From Xylophilus ampelinus (GTDB lineage Bacteria > Pseudomonadota > Gammaproteobacteria > Burkholderiales > Burkholderiaceae_C): 64,000 nt of DNA. The stretch lies in NCBI RefSeq assembly GCF_901875635.1, contig NZ_CABFMN010000083.1, forward strand, positions 1-64,000, given 5' to 3'. A program made the position numbers and the translations under genes. The notes beneath the pieces were generated by a model. It was not told the DNA's origin. It was given only the letters and a program-made list of their open reading frames with translations, and did not search any database. This document shows, one piece after another, positions 1 to 9,757 of this stretch (its first letter is position 1; every line of letters begins with the position of its first letter).

Positions 1-216
1 CAACTCGTCGGGGTGGGTGATGTCCAGCGTCTCGATCTCGACCTGCGTGCGGTGGGCGGCGGCCAGCTCGTGCAGCGGCGTCCGGGCCTTCGGGTTGCGG
101 ACGGTGCCGACCACGTGCCAGCCCCTGCCCACCAGTTCGGCCGCCATGGCATGGCCCAGGCCGCGGGAGGCCCCGATGAGCAGGATCGAGGGGGTGGGTG
201 GCGTTGATGTCGGCAT
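1..216 (-). CDS. SDR-family oxidoreductase, N-terminal part
   Basis: This is the first 72 codons of a gene that runs off the left edge of the window. After a short Thr/Pro-rich start the protein shows ILLIGASRGLGHAMAAEL, the glycine-rich Rossmann motif of short-chain dehydrogenases/reductases, followed by a beta-strand ending in DITHPDEL, the usual position of the Asp that contacts adenine. The start is the ATG at 216. The gene is divergent from the LysR regulator beginning at 353, a common arrangement for a regulator and its target. The substrate cannot be judged from the cofactor half alone. Confidence 0.8.
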   Translation of the reverse strand, partial: MPTSTPPTPSILLIGASRGLGHAMAAELVGRGWHVVGTVRNPKARTPLHELAAAHRTQVEIETLDITHPDEL

Positions 217-352
217 GTGCGGGCTCCTGATGAATGCGATGCGTCCATTCTGGGCGGCTGGCGCGGCCGGCACCAGACGCACAGCCTGCAATGCACGCTT
301 GCGTCGTGCGCCACACCTCGTCGCGCTTTTTCCGCGTGTCTATGCTCGCGTC

Positions 353-1285
353 ATGCCAGCCATCGACCTCAACCTCCTGGTGGCGCTGGACGCGCTGCTG
401 TCCGAGCGCAGCGTGACCGGCGCCGCCCGCCGCCTGGGCCTGAGCGTGTCCGCGATGAGCCGCACGCTCACGCGGTTGCGCGAAGTCACCGGCGACCGAC
501 TGTTGCTGCAGGCCGGCCGGCAGCTCGTGCTGACGCCGCATGCCGAGCAACTGAGCCGGCGCGTGCCGGAACTGGCCCGCGCGGCACGGGCCGTGCTGGC
601 GCCGGCCGACCCTCGCTTCGATGCTGCCGCGCTCGACCGCACTTTCACCCTTCGCGCCGGAGAGGGTTTCGTCGACCTGCTGGGGGCGGCCTTGCTGGCC
701 CGCATCGAGCGCGCCGCGCCACGGGTGCGCCTGCGTTTCGTCCTCAAGCCGGACTGGGACGCCCAGCCACTGCGCGAAGGCGCACTCGACCTGGAGATCG
801 GCACCGTGCGAACGGCTGCACCCGAACTGCGCACGCGCAGGCTCCTGCGCGACCGCTATGTCGGCGTGTGCCGCGCCAACCATCCGCTGCTCGGGCCGGC
901 GGGGCTGAGCGCCGAGCACTACGTGTCCAGCGGCCATGTGCTCACGTCGCGCAGCGGGGAGATGGACCACCCGGCGGACCTGGCCCTGGCGTCGCGGGGC
1001 ATGCAGCGGCAGGCGCGGATGGTCGTGCCGGCCTACACGAACGCCATGCAGGTCGTGCGGCATTCGGACCTGCTGGCCGTCGTTCCCCTGTCCTGCGTGG
1101 GCAACACCTTCGCGCCGGCGCACGCGGCGGCGCAGGGTCTGCGCCACTTCGAGCTGCCCGTGCCGGTGCCCGCGTTCACCGTCGCGGCCATCTGGCACCC
1201 GCGCCTGGACCGGGAGCCGGCCCAGCGCTGGCTGCGCGCGCAGGTGCGGGCGCTGTGCGAGTCCGCCTATCCCCCGACCGACTGA
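353..1285 (+). CDS. LysR-family transcriptional regulator
   Basis: A 310-residue regulator of normal LysR length. The N-terminal winged helix-turn-helix is clear (DLNLLVALDALLSERSVTGAARRLGLSVSAMSRTLTRLRE, residues about 4-45), and the remainder is a LysR substrate-binding domain. The start at 353 begins with MPAIDLNLL, the usual opening of this subfamily; the frame stays open upstream, but that sequence is promoter-like and not protein-like. The 136-bp gap to the divergent SDR gene contains GAATG-N9-CATTC at 232-250, a possible LysR-type dyad. Control of the SDR gene is inferred from position only; the inducer is unknown. Confidence 0.88.
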   Translation: MPAIDLNLLVALDALLSERSVTGAARRLGLSVSAMSRTLTRLREVTGDRLLLQAGRQLVLTPHAEQLSRRVPELARAARAVLAPADPRFDAAALDRTFTLRAGEGFVDLLGAALLARIERAAPRVRLRFVLKPDWDAQPLREGALDLEIGTVRTAAPELRTRRLLRDRYVGVCRANHPLLGPAGLSAEHYVSSGHVLTSRSGEMDHPADLALASRGMQRQARMVVPAYTNAMQVVRHSDLLAVVPLSCVGNTFAPAHAAAQGLRHFELPVPVPAFTVAAIWHPRLDREPAQRWLRAQVRALCESAYPPTD

Positions 1286-1309
1286 GGTCGTCGCGCGCTT
1301 GGCGAGTCC

Positions 1310-2611
1310 TCAATCCTCCGCCGCCCACTCCACCCGCGCCCCGAGGCTCTGCAGGTTCTCCACGAAGCGCGGGTGCGCGCGGCGAATCGGCGTGGCGTGC
1401 TGGATTTCCGAGCGGCCCTCGATGCTGGCCGCGACCATGAAGAGCGCGATGGCCACGCGGATGATGTACGGGCTCTCGACCACGGCGGGCGTGAGCGGGT
1501 GGCCGCCGAAGGTCACGATGCGGTGCGGGTCCGACGCGTACACATGCGCGCCGAACTTCGACAGCTCGCCGGTCCAGCCCAGCGCGCCGTCGTAGACCTT
1601 GTTCCAGAACATGGCGTTGCCCTGCGCGCTGACGCCGAGCGCGATGAAGATGGGCAGCAGGTCGACCGGGAAGTAGGGCCAGGGCGCGGCCTCGACCTTA
1701 GTCAAGGTGTTGGGCGTGAAGGGCGTCTGCACCTGCAGCGGCCCCGCGCGGTGCGCGCGCGACCAGCCGTCGGCGTGCTCGATGCGCACGCCGAACTTGG
1801 CGAAGGTGCGGTCGATGAGCGGAAAGTTGTCGGGCGCCGAGTTGCGCACCACCACGTCGCCGCCGGTGATGGCGCCGAGCGCGAGGAAGGTGGTGATCTC
1901 GTGGAAGTCCTCGTCGAAGCGGAACTCGCCGCCGTGCAGCGGTGCGCCGCCCTCGACCACCAGGCGCGAGGTGCCGATGCCTTCGATGCGCGCGCCCATC
2001 ATGGCCATGAAACGGCAGAACTCCTGCACGTGCGGCTCGCAGGCGGCGTTGGTCAGGGTCGAGCGGCCGGGCGCCGCGGCGGCGCAGAGCACGAAGTTCT
2101 CGGTGGTGGTGACCGACGCGTAGTCCAGCCAGTGGTGCACCGGCACCAACTCGCCGCGGCGGCGCACGATGAGCGAGCCCTCGGCGCGCTCGACCTCGCC
2201 GCCGAAATGGCGGAACACCTCGACGTGCGGGTCGATCTCGCGAACGCCCAGGGTGCAGCCCTTGACGTTGTCCTCCAGCCGCGCGACGCCGAAGCGCGCC
2301 AGCAGTGGCGGCACCAGCATGATCGACGAGCGCATCTCCTCGGGCAGGCGGTGCAGGGCGGGGTCGAAAGTGGTGGCGCGGTGCTGCAGTTCGAGCACGC
2401 CGCCGGCCTGGTCCCAGCGCACCTCGCTGCCGAGGGTGCGGAAGATGTCGAGGATCTTGCGCACGTCGGTGATGTCGGGCACCCCCACCAGCCGCAGCGG
2501 CTGGGGCGTGAGCAGCGTGGCGCAGAGGATGGGCAGGACGGCGTTCTTGTTGGCCGACGGGACGATGCGGCCGGCGAGCGGCGTGCCGCCGTGGACGATG
2601 AGGTTGGACAT
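1310..2611 (-). CDS. murA: UDP-N-acetylglucosamine 1-carboxyvinyltransferase (MurA family)
   Basis: A 433-residue enolpyruvyl transferase of the EPSP/MurA fold. MurA transfers enolpyruvate from PEP to UDP-GlcNAc, the first committed step of peptidoglycan synthesis, in the cytoplasm. Visible landmarks are SANKNAVLP near residue 20 (Lys-Asn pair binding the substrate), MRSSI near 93, and the loop VKGCTLGVREIDPH with Cys119 at the place of the PEP-binding, fosfomycin-sensitive cysteine. The loop differs from the classical GGCAIGARPVDLH form, so this may be a paralogue rather than the housekeeping copy. No other cell-wall gene lies next to it. It converges on the LysR gene at 1285. Confidence 0.82.
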   Translation of the reverse strand: MSNLIVHGGTPLAGRIVPSANKNAVLPILCATLLTPQPLRLVGVPDITDVRKILDIFRTLGSEVRWDQAGGVLELQHRATTFDPALHRLPEEMRSSIMLVPPLLARFGVARLEDNVKGCTLGVREIDPHVEVFRHFGGEVERAEGSLIVRRRGELVPVHHWLDYASVTTTENFVLCAAAAPGRSTLTNAACEPHVQEFCRFMAMMGARIEGIGTSRLVVEGGAPLHGGEFRFDEDFHEITTFLALGAITGGDVVVRNSAPDNFPLIDRTFAKFGVRIEHADGWSRAHRAGPLQVQTPFTPNTLTKVEAAPWPYFPVDLLPIFIALGVSAQGNAMFWNKVYDGALGWTGELSKFGAHVYASDPHRIVTFGGHPLTPAVVESPYIIRVAIALFMVAASIEGRSEIQHATPIRRAHPRFVENLQSLGARVEWAAED

Positions 2612-2683
2612 GGGCGCCGACTGTACGCCCGGCCCCGCGGGATGTCCGCATGGCGAGCCGCGGACGGCGCCTGCCTCCGAGGC

Positions 2684-2739
2684 GCTATCGAATTAATAGC
2701 TGCTCGCGCCCGTCCCGCGGGCGCTGGAGGCCGATTTCG
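2684..2739 (+). repeat. GCTAT...ATAGC interspersed repeat, copy 1
   Basis: Begins with the palindrome GCTATCGAATTAATAGC and continues with TGCTCGCGCCCG and a second GC-rich hairpin (CCCGCGGGCG), ending near GATTTCG. It lies in the divergent gap between murA and the efflux operon. Related copies are at 11122, 16121, 27659, 35238, 47621 and 52311. Confidence 0.75.
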
Positions 2740-2756
2740 CTCATGAATTCCCGCAA

Positions 2757-2785
2757 GCTGACAGCTTTGTCATTCTGCTGTCAGC
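2757..2785 (+). promoter_or_regulatory. CusR/CopR-type response-regulator box before the efflux operon
   Basis: TGACA-GCTT-TGTCA (2759-2772) matches the TGACA-N4-TGTCA layout of CusR-type metal-response boxes. It lies inside a longer dyad, GCTGACAG-N13-CTGTCAGC (2757-2764 and 2778-2785), giving two TGTCA half-sites 11 bp apart, as OmpR-family regulators prefer. It lies about 50-80 bp upstream of the first efflux gene, whose operon ends with a CusRS-like pair, so autoregulation by that pair is the natural inference. Confidence 0.6.
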
Positions 2786-2835
2786 GTGGCGTCCGGGCGT
2801 GCTTCCTACATTGGCATGGACGAACGAGTCACGCC

Positions 2836-4392
2836 ATGCCTGCCCTTCATCCAAGGCCCGCCACACGGGCGCCCCATCGGTCTGCCAACGGACGGCGCCT
2901 GCTGGCCGCTGCCGCCGCCACGGCCCTGCTGGCTCTTCTGGCCGGCTGCGCGGTCGGCCCCGACTACCAGCGTCCCACGGTGGCGGCCGGTGCGTCGTTG
3001 CCCGCCTTCAAGGAGGACGGCCCCTGGCGCCCGGCCGCGCCGGCGCTGCCCGATGCACACACGCCCTGGTGGTCGCAGTTCGGCGACCCGCAGCTCGATG
3101 CCCTGGTCGGCCAGGCCCTGGCCGCCAACCAGACGCTACAGCAGGCCGATGCGGCGTATCGCCAGGCGCAGGCGGTCGTGCAGGGTGCCTCGGCGGCTTT
3201 CTACCCGACGGTGGGCCTGTCCGCCTCGGGCGGGCGGGGACGCAGCAAGAGCAACGGCCAGTCGGTGCTGGGCGACACGCACGCCTGGTCGCTGCAGGCC
3301 GCCTGGGAGCCCGACCTGTGGGGCCGCGTGCGCCGCACCGTCGAGGCCGGAAGCGACAGCGCGCAGGCCAGCGCAGCCGACCTGGCCGCGGCGCGCCTGA
3401 GCATCCAGGCCGCGGTGGTCAACGACTACATCCAGCTGCGCATCGACGACCGGCAGAAGGCGCTGTACGCGCGCACGCTCGAGGGCTACCGCCAGTCGCT
3501 GCGGCTCACGCAGGCGCAGTACCGCGCCGGCACGGTGATGCGCTCCGACGTGGCGCTGGCCGAGAGCACGCTGGCCTCGGCCGAGGCGCAGGCCATCGAC
3601 ATCGACCTCACGCGCCGGCAGCTGGAGCATGCGCTGGCCGTCCTGCTGGGCAAGACACCGGCCGAGTTCGGCCTGCCGCCGCTGACCACCGATGCGCCGC
3701 TGGCGCTGAACCTGCCGGCGCCGCCGCCGGGCCTGCCTTCGCAACTGCTGGAGCGCCGCCCCGACATCGCCGGGGCCGAGCGCCGTGCCGCAGCAGCCAA
3801 TGCGCAGATCGGCGTGGCCACCGCCGCCTACTACCCCGACTTCACGCTCAGCGCGAGCGGCGGCTTCGCCGGTGCCGGCCTCACGGCCTGGGCCCGCACG
3901 CCCGACAAGGTGTGGTCGCTGGGCTTCGCGCTGGCGCAGACGATCTTCGACGCCGGTGCGCGCAGCGCCAAGGTCGACCAGGCGCGCGCCGCCTTCGATG
4001 CCGCGGCCGCGAGCTACCGCCAGACTGTGCTGGCGGGCTTCCAGGACGTCGAGGACAACCTGGCGGCGCTGCACCAGCTGGCCGACGAGCAGCAGGCGCA
4101 GGACCGGGCCGTGGCCGCGTCCAACGATTCGGTGCGCGTGCTGCTGAGCCAGTACCGCGCCGGCACCACCAACTACACGGCGGTCATCACCGCGCAGGCG
4201 CTGGCGCTCACGGCCGAACGCACGGCGCTGCAGCTGCAGGGCCGGCGCTATGCCGCCAGCGTGGCGCTGGTCAAGGCGCTGGGCGGCGGCTGGGATGCGG
4301 CGCAGCTGCCCGCAATGGCGCGCGCTTCGGCCGAGGCCGTGCCCGCCTCGACGGCCTCCAACGACCTTGCCGCCGCCAGCCCCGCGAAGTGA
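2836..4392 (+). CDS. RND efflux outer membrane lipoprotein (NodT/OprM family)
   Basis: A 518-residue outer membrane channel protein for a tripartite efflux pump. The chosen start (MPALHPRP) gives a short basic N-terminus, a hydrophobic stretch and a lipobox LLALLAGC with Cys38 as the predicted lipidated residue. AVGPDYQRPTV directly after it is typical of NodT-family channels. Two TolC-like repeats follow, with family phrases such as WEPDLWGRVRR, ERRPDIAGAERR and SQYRAGTTNYTAVITAQ. It is the first gene of the operon and is followed 33 bp later by the adaptor. Substrates of the pump cannot be read from this protein. Confidence 0.92.
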   Translation: MPALHPRPATRAPHRSANGRRLLAAAAATALLALLAGCAVGPDYQRPTVAAGASLPAFKEDGPWRPAAPALPDAHTPWWSQFGDPQLDALVGQALAANQTLQQADAAYRQAQAVVQGASAAFYPTVGLSASGGRGRSKSNGQSVLGDTHAWSLQAAWEPDLWGRVRRTVEAGSDSAQASAADLAAARLSIQAAVVNDYIQLRIDDRQKALYARTLEGYRQSLRLTQAQYRAGTVMRSDVALAESTLASAEAQAIDIDLTRRQLEHALAVLLGKTPAEFGLPPLTTDAPLALNLPAPPPGLPSQLLERRPDIAGAERRAAAANAQIGVATAAYYPDFTLSASGGFAGAGLTAWARTPDKVWSLGFALAQTIFDAGARSAKVDQARAAFDAAAASYRQTVLAGFQDVEDNLAALHQLADEQQAQDRAVAASNDSVRVLLSQYRAGTTNYTAVITAQALALTAERTALQLQGRRYAASVALVKALGGGWDAAQLPAMARASAEAVPASTASNDLAAASPAK

Positions 4393-4425
4393 CGCATCGC
4401 CTGCCGGTGCCTCGGAGCCATTTCC

Positions 4426-5784
4426 ATGTCCAACAGCGATCAAGACCTTTCACCCATGTCGGCGCACGAACAATCGAGACCCGTTCACGCTGAGCCTGTC
4501 GAAGCGCCGCGCGAGGCTTCGACAGGCTCGGCCCGGACGGAAGTGGGTACGACTCGTCCTGTGAGCCGCCGGGGCCTCGGGCTCGGCGCTGTGGCCGTCG
4601 CCATCCTGGTGCTCGTGGCCTGGCCCGGCTGGCGCCACGGCGGGCGGGGGGAGGCGCAGGCCGCCGCGCCTGCGACCGCGGCCAAGGTCCCGCCCGTGCC
4701 GGTGCACACGGCGGTGGTGAAGAAGCAGAACATGCCGGTCGCCGCGACCGGTGTCGGCAGCGTCCTGCCGGTCGCCTCGGTCACGGTGCGCACGCGGGTC
4801 GACGGCCAGCTCGACCGCGTCGAGTTCAAGGAAGGGCAGGACGTGAAGGCCGGCCAGTTGCTCGCGCACCTGGACCCGCGTACCTTCCAGGCCCAGCTGC
4901 AACAGGCCCAGGCGGTGCAGGCCAGGGACGAGGCACAGCTCGCCAACGCGCGGGCCGACCTGCAGCGCTACACCGAGCTCATCAAGGAAGACGCGGCCAC
5001 GCGCCAGCAGCTCGACACCCAGACCGCGCTGGTGCGCCAGCTCACTGCCGCCGTGCAGAGCGACGCCGCGCAGGTCAATGCGGCGCGCGTGCAGCTGGGC
5101 TTCACCACCATCGCGGCGCCCATCTCGGGGCGCATCGGCGCACGGCTGGTGGACCCCGGCAACATCGTGCACGCGGCCGACGCCAACGGGCTCATCGTCA
5201 TCAACCATATCGATCCCATCGCGGTGCAGTTCACCCTGCCCGAAAGCGCCTTCCAGTCGGTCAACCGCGCGCTCAACGCCGGCGGCGCGCCGCTGCAGGT
5301 GCAGGCCATCGACCGCGCCACGCGCGAGGTGCTCGCCACCGGCAGCCTGACGCTGCTCAACAACCAGATCGACACCACCACCGGCACCATCGCGATGAAG
5401 GCGCACTTCCCGAATGCGGCGCACAAACTGTGGCCGGGCCAGTCGGTCGATGCGCGCCTGGTGCTCGGGGTGCAGCAGAACGCGATCACGGTGCCCGATG
5501 CGGCCGTGCAGCGCGGGCAGCAGGGCCTGTTCGCGTACGTGGTCGATGCCGACCACAAGGCGCGCCTGCAGCCCATCGAGGTCAGCAACAGCGAGAAGGG
5601 CGTGTCGGTCGTCTCCAAGGGGTTGGCCGAGGGCGAGCGCGTGGTGACAGACGGCCAGTACCGCCTGACCCCCGGCGCGCCGGTGGCCGACGCCAAGCCG
5701 GCAGCGTCCGCGGGCGGCACGCAGGACGCGCAGCGCGAGGCGCCCGCGGCGGGCACCGGCGCGGCAGGGGGCAGCAAGTCATGA
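4426..5784 (+). CDS. RND efflux periplasmic adaptor subunit (MdtA-like)
   Basis: A 452-residue membrane fusion protein linking pump and outer membrane channel. It has an N-terminal cytoplasmic segment, one membrane anchor (about residues 50-66, [15 protein letters not shown]), a biotinyl-lipoyl-like hairpin ([31 protein letters not shown]), a coiled-coil hairpin and beta-barrel domains ([18 protein letters not shown]). The N-terminal segment is odd: residues about 19-39 ([19 protein letters not shown]) are the in-frame translation of a REP-like element at 4481-4540. If translation began at Met11 the element would still be included. The stop overlaps the pump start by four bases. Confidence 0.92.
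   Translation: MSNSDQDLSPMSAHEQSRPVHAEPVEAPREASTGSARTEVGTTRPVSRRGLGLGAVAVAILVLVAWPGWRHGGRGEAQAAAPATAAKVPPVPVHTAVVKKQNMPVAATGVGSVLPVASVTVRTRVDGQLDRVEFKEGQDVKAGQLLAHLDPRTFQAQLQQAQAVQARDEAQLANARADLQRYTELIKEDAATRQQLDTQTALVRQLTAAVQSDAAQVNAARVQLGFTTIAAPISGRIGARLVDPGNIVHAADANGLIVINHIDPIAVQFTLPESAFQSVNRALNAGGAPLQVQAIDRATREVLATGSLTLLNNQIDTTTGTIAMKAHFPNAAHKLWPGQSVDARLVLGVQQNAITVPDAAVQRGQQGLFAYVVDADHKARLQPIEVSNSEKGVSVVSKGLAEGERVVTDGQYRLTPGAPVADAKPAASAGGTQDAQREAPAAGTGAAGGSKS
4481..4540 (+). repeat. REP-like inverted repeat inside the adaptor gene
   Basis: Two arms face each other: a CCGTTCACGCTGAGCCTGTC-type arm at 4481-4505 and a GCTTCGACAGGCTCGGCCCG-type arm at 4516-4540. Both match the widespread bacterial REP motif TTCGACAGGCTCAGCCCGAACG, also seen here at 26547 and 27743. 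The element is 60 bp (20 codons) and stays open in the adaptor frame. Confidence 0.8.
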
Positions 5785-8700
5785 GCATCTCGGCTCCCTT
5801 CATCCAGCGGCCCATCGGCACCTCGCTGCTCGGCGTGGCGCTGCTGCTCATCGGCCTGGTGGCCTGGCCGATGCTGCCGGTGGCGCCGCTGCCGCAGGTG
5901 GACTTCCCGACGCTGCAGGTCACGGGCAAGCTGCCCGGCGCCAGCCCGGAGACGATGGCCTCGAACGTTGCGCAGCCGCTGGAGCGGCAGTTCTCGCTCA
6001 TCCCCGGGCTGTCGCAGATGACATCGACCAGCTCGCTCGGGCTGACGCAGATCACGCTGCAGTTCGACCTGGACCGCAACATCGATGGCGCCGCACTGGA
6101 CACCCAGTCGGCCATCAACGCCGCCACCGGCCAGCTGCCCAAGAACCTGCCCAGCCCGCCGAGCTTTCGCAAGATCAACCCGGCCGATTCGCCGGTGCTG
6201 CTGTACGCGGTGCACTCCGACGTGCTGCCCATGACCGAGGTGGACGACTACGCCGAGAACATCCTGGCGCAGCAGATCTCGCGCATCGAGGGCGTGGGCC
6301 TGGTCAACGTGTTCGGGCAGCAGAAGCCCGCCGTGCGCATCCAGGTCGACCCCGCCAAGATCAAGGGCCTGGGCCTCAGCCTGGAAGACATCCGCGGCGT
6401 GATCGCCAACACCACCGTCAGCGCGCCGACCGGCACCATCGATGGCAAGAGCCAGGCCTTCAACGTCTACACCAACGACCAGATCCTGAAAGCCGGGCCA
6501 TGGAACGACATGGTGCTGGCCTGGCGCAACGGCGCGCCGATCCGCGTGCGCGATGTCGGCGTGGCGGTGGACGGGCCCGAGAACGCCAAGATCGCCGCCT
6601 GGGCCTACCCCGGCGCCGCGGCGCCGGCGGACAGTGGCATCAAGGGCGGGCCGGCCATCACCCTGGCCATCACCAAGATGCCGGGCGCCAACGTGATCGA
6701 CACGGTCGACCGCGTGCAGGCCGCGCTGCCCAAGCTCAAGGCGGCGATCCCGCCGAGCGTGAAGGTCGACACCATCATCGATCGCACGCAGACCATCCGC
6801 GCGTCGGTGAAGGACGTGGAGTTCACGCTCATCCTGTCGATCGCCCTGGTAGTGGCCGTCATCTTCGTCTTCCTGCGCAACCTCACCGTGACGCTCATCC
6901 CCAGCGTGACGGTGCCGCTGGCCATCCTGGGCACGTCGGCGGTGATGTACGTGCTGGGCTACTCGCTGGACAACCTCTCGCTCATGGCGCTGACCATCGC
7001 GGTGGGCTTCGTGGTCGACGATGCGATCGTGATGCTGGAAAACATCTACCGCCACATCGAGGACGGCATGGCGCCGATGAAGGCGGCACTGCAGGGCGCC
7101 AGCGAGATCGGCTTCACCATCGTGTCGATCTCGGTGTCGCTGGTGGCGGTGTTCATTCCGCTGCTGCTGATGGGCGGCATCGTCGGGCGGCTGTTCCGCG
7201 AGTTCGCGGTGACGGTCACGCTCACCATCCTCGTGTCGGTGCTGGTGTCGCTGACGCTCACGCCGATGCTGTGCGCCAAGTTCCTCAAGAACCACCCCAA
7301 GGACGCCGCCGGCCACAGCACCGAGAAGCACGGCCGCCTGTTCCAGCTCTTCGAGCGCGGCTTCGACGCCATGCTGGGCGGCTACCGGCGCGGCCTGGAG
7401 GTGGTGCTGCGCCACCCCTTCGCCACGCTGATGAGCTTCCTGGCCACGGTGGCCGCCACGGTGGTGCTGTTCATCGTCATCCCCAAGGGCTTCTTCCCGC
7501 AGCAGGACACGGGCTTCATCTTCGGCTCCGCCGTGGCGGGGCAGGATTCGTCGTCCGAGGCCATGCATGCGCGCATGCTGGCGCTGGCCGACATCGTGCG
7601 CGAGGACCCCGACGTCACCACCTTCGGCATGCAGGCCGGGGCCAGCACCTTCAACGCGGGCAACTTCTTCATCGCGCTCAAGCCGATCGACGAGGGCCGC
7701 ACGGCCAACGCCGACCAGATCATCGCGCGGCTGCGGCCCAGGCTGGCGCGCGTGCCGGGCATCACGCTGTACATGCAGGCGGGGCAGGACATCAACGTCG
7801 GCGGCCGGCTGGCGCGCACCCAGTACCAGTACACGCTGACCGACACCAACCTGTCGGAACTCAACGACTGGACGCCGCGCATCGTCGAGAAGCTGCAGGC
7901 GCTGCCGCAGCTGGCCGACGTCACCTCCGACCAGCAGAACGCCGCCCCGACGGCCAACGTGACCATCGACCGCGAGAAGGCCTCGAGCTACGGCATCACC
8001 CCCGCGCTGGTCGACGCGACGCTGTACGACGCCATCGGCCAGCGCCAGGTGGCGCAGTACTTCACCCAGCTCAACAGCTACAACGTGGTGCTGGAAGTGA
8101 CGCCCGCGCTGCAGAAGGACCCGCAGCTCTTCGACGAGCTGTTCCTGACCTCGCCCCTCACCGGACAGCAGATCCCGCTGTCGACCTTCGTGAAGGTCGA
8201 CACCACGCGCACCGGCTACCTCGCCGTCAACCACCAGGGCCAGTTCCCGGCCGTGACCATCTCTTTCAACCTCAAGCCGGGCGTGTCGCTGGGCGATGCG
8301 GTGAACGCGATCCAGAAGGCGCAGACCGAGATGGGCGTGCCCCCGACGCTCACCGGCACCTTCCAGGGCACGGCGCAGGCCTTCGGCGCGTCGCTGCGCA
8401 CGCAGCCCTACCTGATCGCCGCGGCGCTGGTGGCGGTGTACATCGTGCTGGGGCTGCTGTACGAGAGCTACATCCACCCGCTCACGATCCTGTCGACGCT
8501 GCCCTCGGCGGGCGTGGGCGCGTTGCTGATCCTGATGGCGGGCGGCTACGATCTGTCGGTGATCGCGCTCATCGGCATCATCCTCCTCATCGGCATCGTG
8601 AAGAAGAACGGCATCATGATGGTCGACTTCGCGCTGCATGCCGAGCGCGACCGGGGCATGAGCCCGCGCGACGCGATCTTCGAGGCCTGCCTGCTGCGCT

Positions 8701-8972
8701 TCCGCCCGATCATGATGACCACCATGTGTGCGCTGCTCTCGGGCCTGCCGCTGATGCTGGGCCACGGCGCCGGCTCCGAACTGCGCCGGCCGCTGGGCTA
8801 TGCCATGGTAGGGGGGCTGATCCTGTCGCAGGTGCTGACGCTGTTCACCACGCCGGTGGTGTACCTCTACCTGGACCGTGCGCACCATTGGTACGTGCGC
8901 CGCAAGGAGGCCCGCGCAGCGCGCCGCAGCGGCGCCGTGCCGATGGCGCCGGAGGCGGCGGCCCACCCATGA
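5781..8972 (+). CDS. RND multidrug efflux inner membrane pump (MdtB/MdtC-like)
   Basis: A 1063-residue HAE1-type RND transporter, normal length for a proton-driven inner membrane pump. The start at 5781 ([17 protein letters not shown]) overlaps the adaptor stop as ATGA. The N-terminal phrase [12 protein letters not shown] and [20 protein letters not shown] are typical. Membrane helix 4 carries [17 protein letters not shown] with the adjacent Asp pair needed for proton relay. Helix regions near the end ([35 protein letters not shown]) are also classical. Only one pump gene is present, unlike the mdtB-mdtC pair of enterics. It overlaps the response-regulator gene by four bases. Confidence 0.95.
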   Translation: MSISAPFIQRPIGTSLLGVALLLIGLVAWPMLPVAPLPQVDFPTLQVTGKLPGASPETMASNVAQPLERQFSLIPGLSQMTSTSSLGLTQITLQFDLDRNIDGAALDTQSAINAATGQLPKNLPSPPSFRKINPADSPVLLYAVHSDVLPMTEVDDYAENILAQQISRIEGVGLVNVFGQQKPAVRIQVDPAKIKGLGLSLEDIRGVIANTTVSAPTGTIDGKSQAFNVYTNDQILKAGPWNDMVLAWRNGAPIRVRDVGVAVDGPENAKIAAWAYPGAAAPADSGIKGGPAITLAITKMPGANVIDTVDRVQAALPKLKAAIPPSVKVDTIIDRTQTIRASVKDVEFTLILSIALVVAVIFVFLRNLTVTLIPSVTVPLAILGTSAVMYVLGYSLDNLSLMALTIAVGFVVDDAIVMLENIYRHIEDGMAPMKAALQGASEIGFTIVSISVSLVAVFIPLLLMGGIVGRLFREFAVTVTLTILVSVLVSLTLTPMLCAKFLKNHPKDAAGHSTEKHGRLFQLFERGFDAMLGGYRRGLEVVLRHPFATLMSFLATVAATVVLFIVIPKGFFPQQDTGFIFGSAVAGQDSSSEAMHARMLALADIVREDPDVTTFGMQAGASTFNAGNFFIALKPIDEGRTANADQIIARLRPRLARVPGITLYMQAGQDINVGGRLARTQYQYTLTDTNLSELNDWTPRIVEKLQALPQLADVTSDQQNAAPTANVTIDREKASSYGITPALVDATLYDAIGQRQVAQYFTQLNSYNVVLEVTPALQKDPQLFDELFLTSPLTGQQIPLSTFVKVDTTRTGYLAVNHQGQFPAVTISFNLKPGVSLGDAVNAIQKAQTEMGVPPTLTGTFQGTAQAFGASLRTQPYLIAAALVAVYIVLGLLYESYIHPLTILSTLPSAGVGALLILMAGGYDLSVIALIGIILLIGIVKKNGIMMVDFALHAERDRGMSPRDAIFEACLLRFRPIMMTTMCALLSGLPLMLGHGAGSELRRPLGYAMVGGLILSQVLTLFTTPVVYLYLDRAHHWYVRRKEARAARRSGAVPMAPEAAAHP

Positions 8973-9646
8973 GAGTGCTGATCGTCGAGGACGAGCGCAA
9001 GACGGCCGACTACCTGCGCCAGGGCCTGACGGAGCAGGGCTGCACCGTCGATGTGGCCCACGACGGCATCGACGGCCAGCACCTGGCCGTGCACTACGAC
9101 TTCGACGTGATCGTGCTCGACGCCATGCTGCCCGGCCTGGACGGCTTCGAGGTGCTGCGCTCGCTGCGCGCCGTGAAGGGCACGCCGGTCATCATGCTCA
9201 CCGCGCGCGACGGCGTGGAAGACCGGGTGAAAGGCCTGCAGGGCGGCGCCGACGACTACCTGGTCAAGCCCTTTTCCTTCATCGAGCTGCTGGCGCGGCT
9301 GCAGGCGCTCACGCGGCGCGGCCGTGCCCAGGAGCCCACGCTGCTGCGCGTGGGCGACCTGCAGGTCGACCTGATCGGCCGCAAGGTGCACCGCGGCGGC
9401 CAGCGCATCGACCTCACGGCCAAGGAGTTCGCGCTGGTGGCGCTACTGGCGCGCCGCCAGGGCGAGATCCTGTCCAAGACCACCATCGCCGAGCTGGTGT
9501 GGGACATGAACTTCGACAGCAACACCAACGTGGTCGAGGTGGCCATCAAACGGCTGCGCGGCAAGATCGATGCGCCCTTCGCGCAGCCGCTGCTGCACAC
9601 CATCCGCGGCATGGGCTATGTGCTGGAGGAGCGAGGCGGGCCTTGA
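8969..9646 (+). CDS. OmpR-family response regulator (CusR/IrlR-like)
   Basis: A 225-residue regulator with a receiver domain ([15 protein letters not shown]; phospho-acceptor Asp51 in [15 protein letters not shown]; Lys in DYLVKPFSF) and a C-terminal winged helix ([50 protein letters not shown]). This last phrase is characteristic of heavy-metal-response regulators. It overlaps the pump gene as ATGA, so it is co-transcribed with the efflux genes. The operator-like box at 2757-2785 fits its family. Metal specificity is not visible. Confidence 0.93.
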   Translation: MRVLIVEDERKTADYLRQGLTEQGCTVDVAHDGIDGQHLAVHYDFDVIVLDAMLPGLDGFEVLRSLRAVKGTPVIMLTARDGVEDRVKGLQGGADDYLVKPFSFIELLARLQALTRRGRAQEPTLLRVGDLQVDLIGRKVHRGGQRIDLTAKEFALVALLARRQGEILSKTTIAELVWDMNFDSNTNVVEVAIKRLRGKIDAPFAQPLLHTIRGMGYVLEERGGP

Positions 9647-9656
9647 ACGCGGGCAG

Positions 9657-9742
9657 CCGTACGCGAAGGGCGCGAAGGTCACGCGAAGGACGCGGAAAAA
9701 ATCTAGAAGAATTCGGCTGTCTTTCGCGCTCTTCGCGTACGG
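9657..9742 (+). repeat. Long-hairpin repeat (ACGCAGAGG/ACGCGAAGG type), copy 1
   Basis: An 86-bp element bounded by a perfect 12-bp inverted repeat (CCGTACGCGAAG at 9657-9668 and CTTCGCGTACGG at 9731-9742), with the internal arms largely complementary. It fills the gap between the response regulator and the kinase and extends to the first possible ATG of the kinase. Two relatives lie at 51354 and 57759. Confidence 0.75.
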
Positions 9743-9757
9743 ATGTCCGTCCCCCCC

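Noticed and set aside
4968..8966. A 1332-codon open frame antisense to the efflux pump
   Set aside because: It is His/Arg/Gln-rich, low in normal protein composition and mirrors the third-position GC bias of the RND gene. No family motif is seen.
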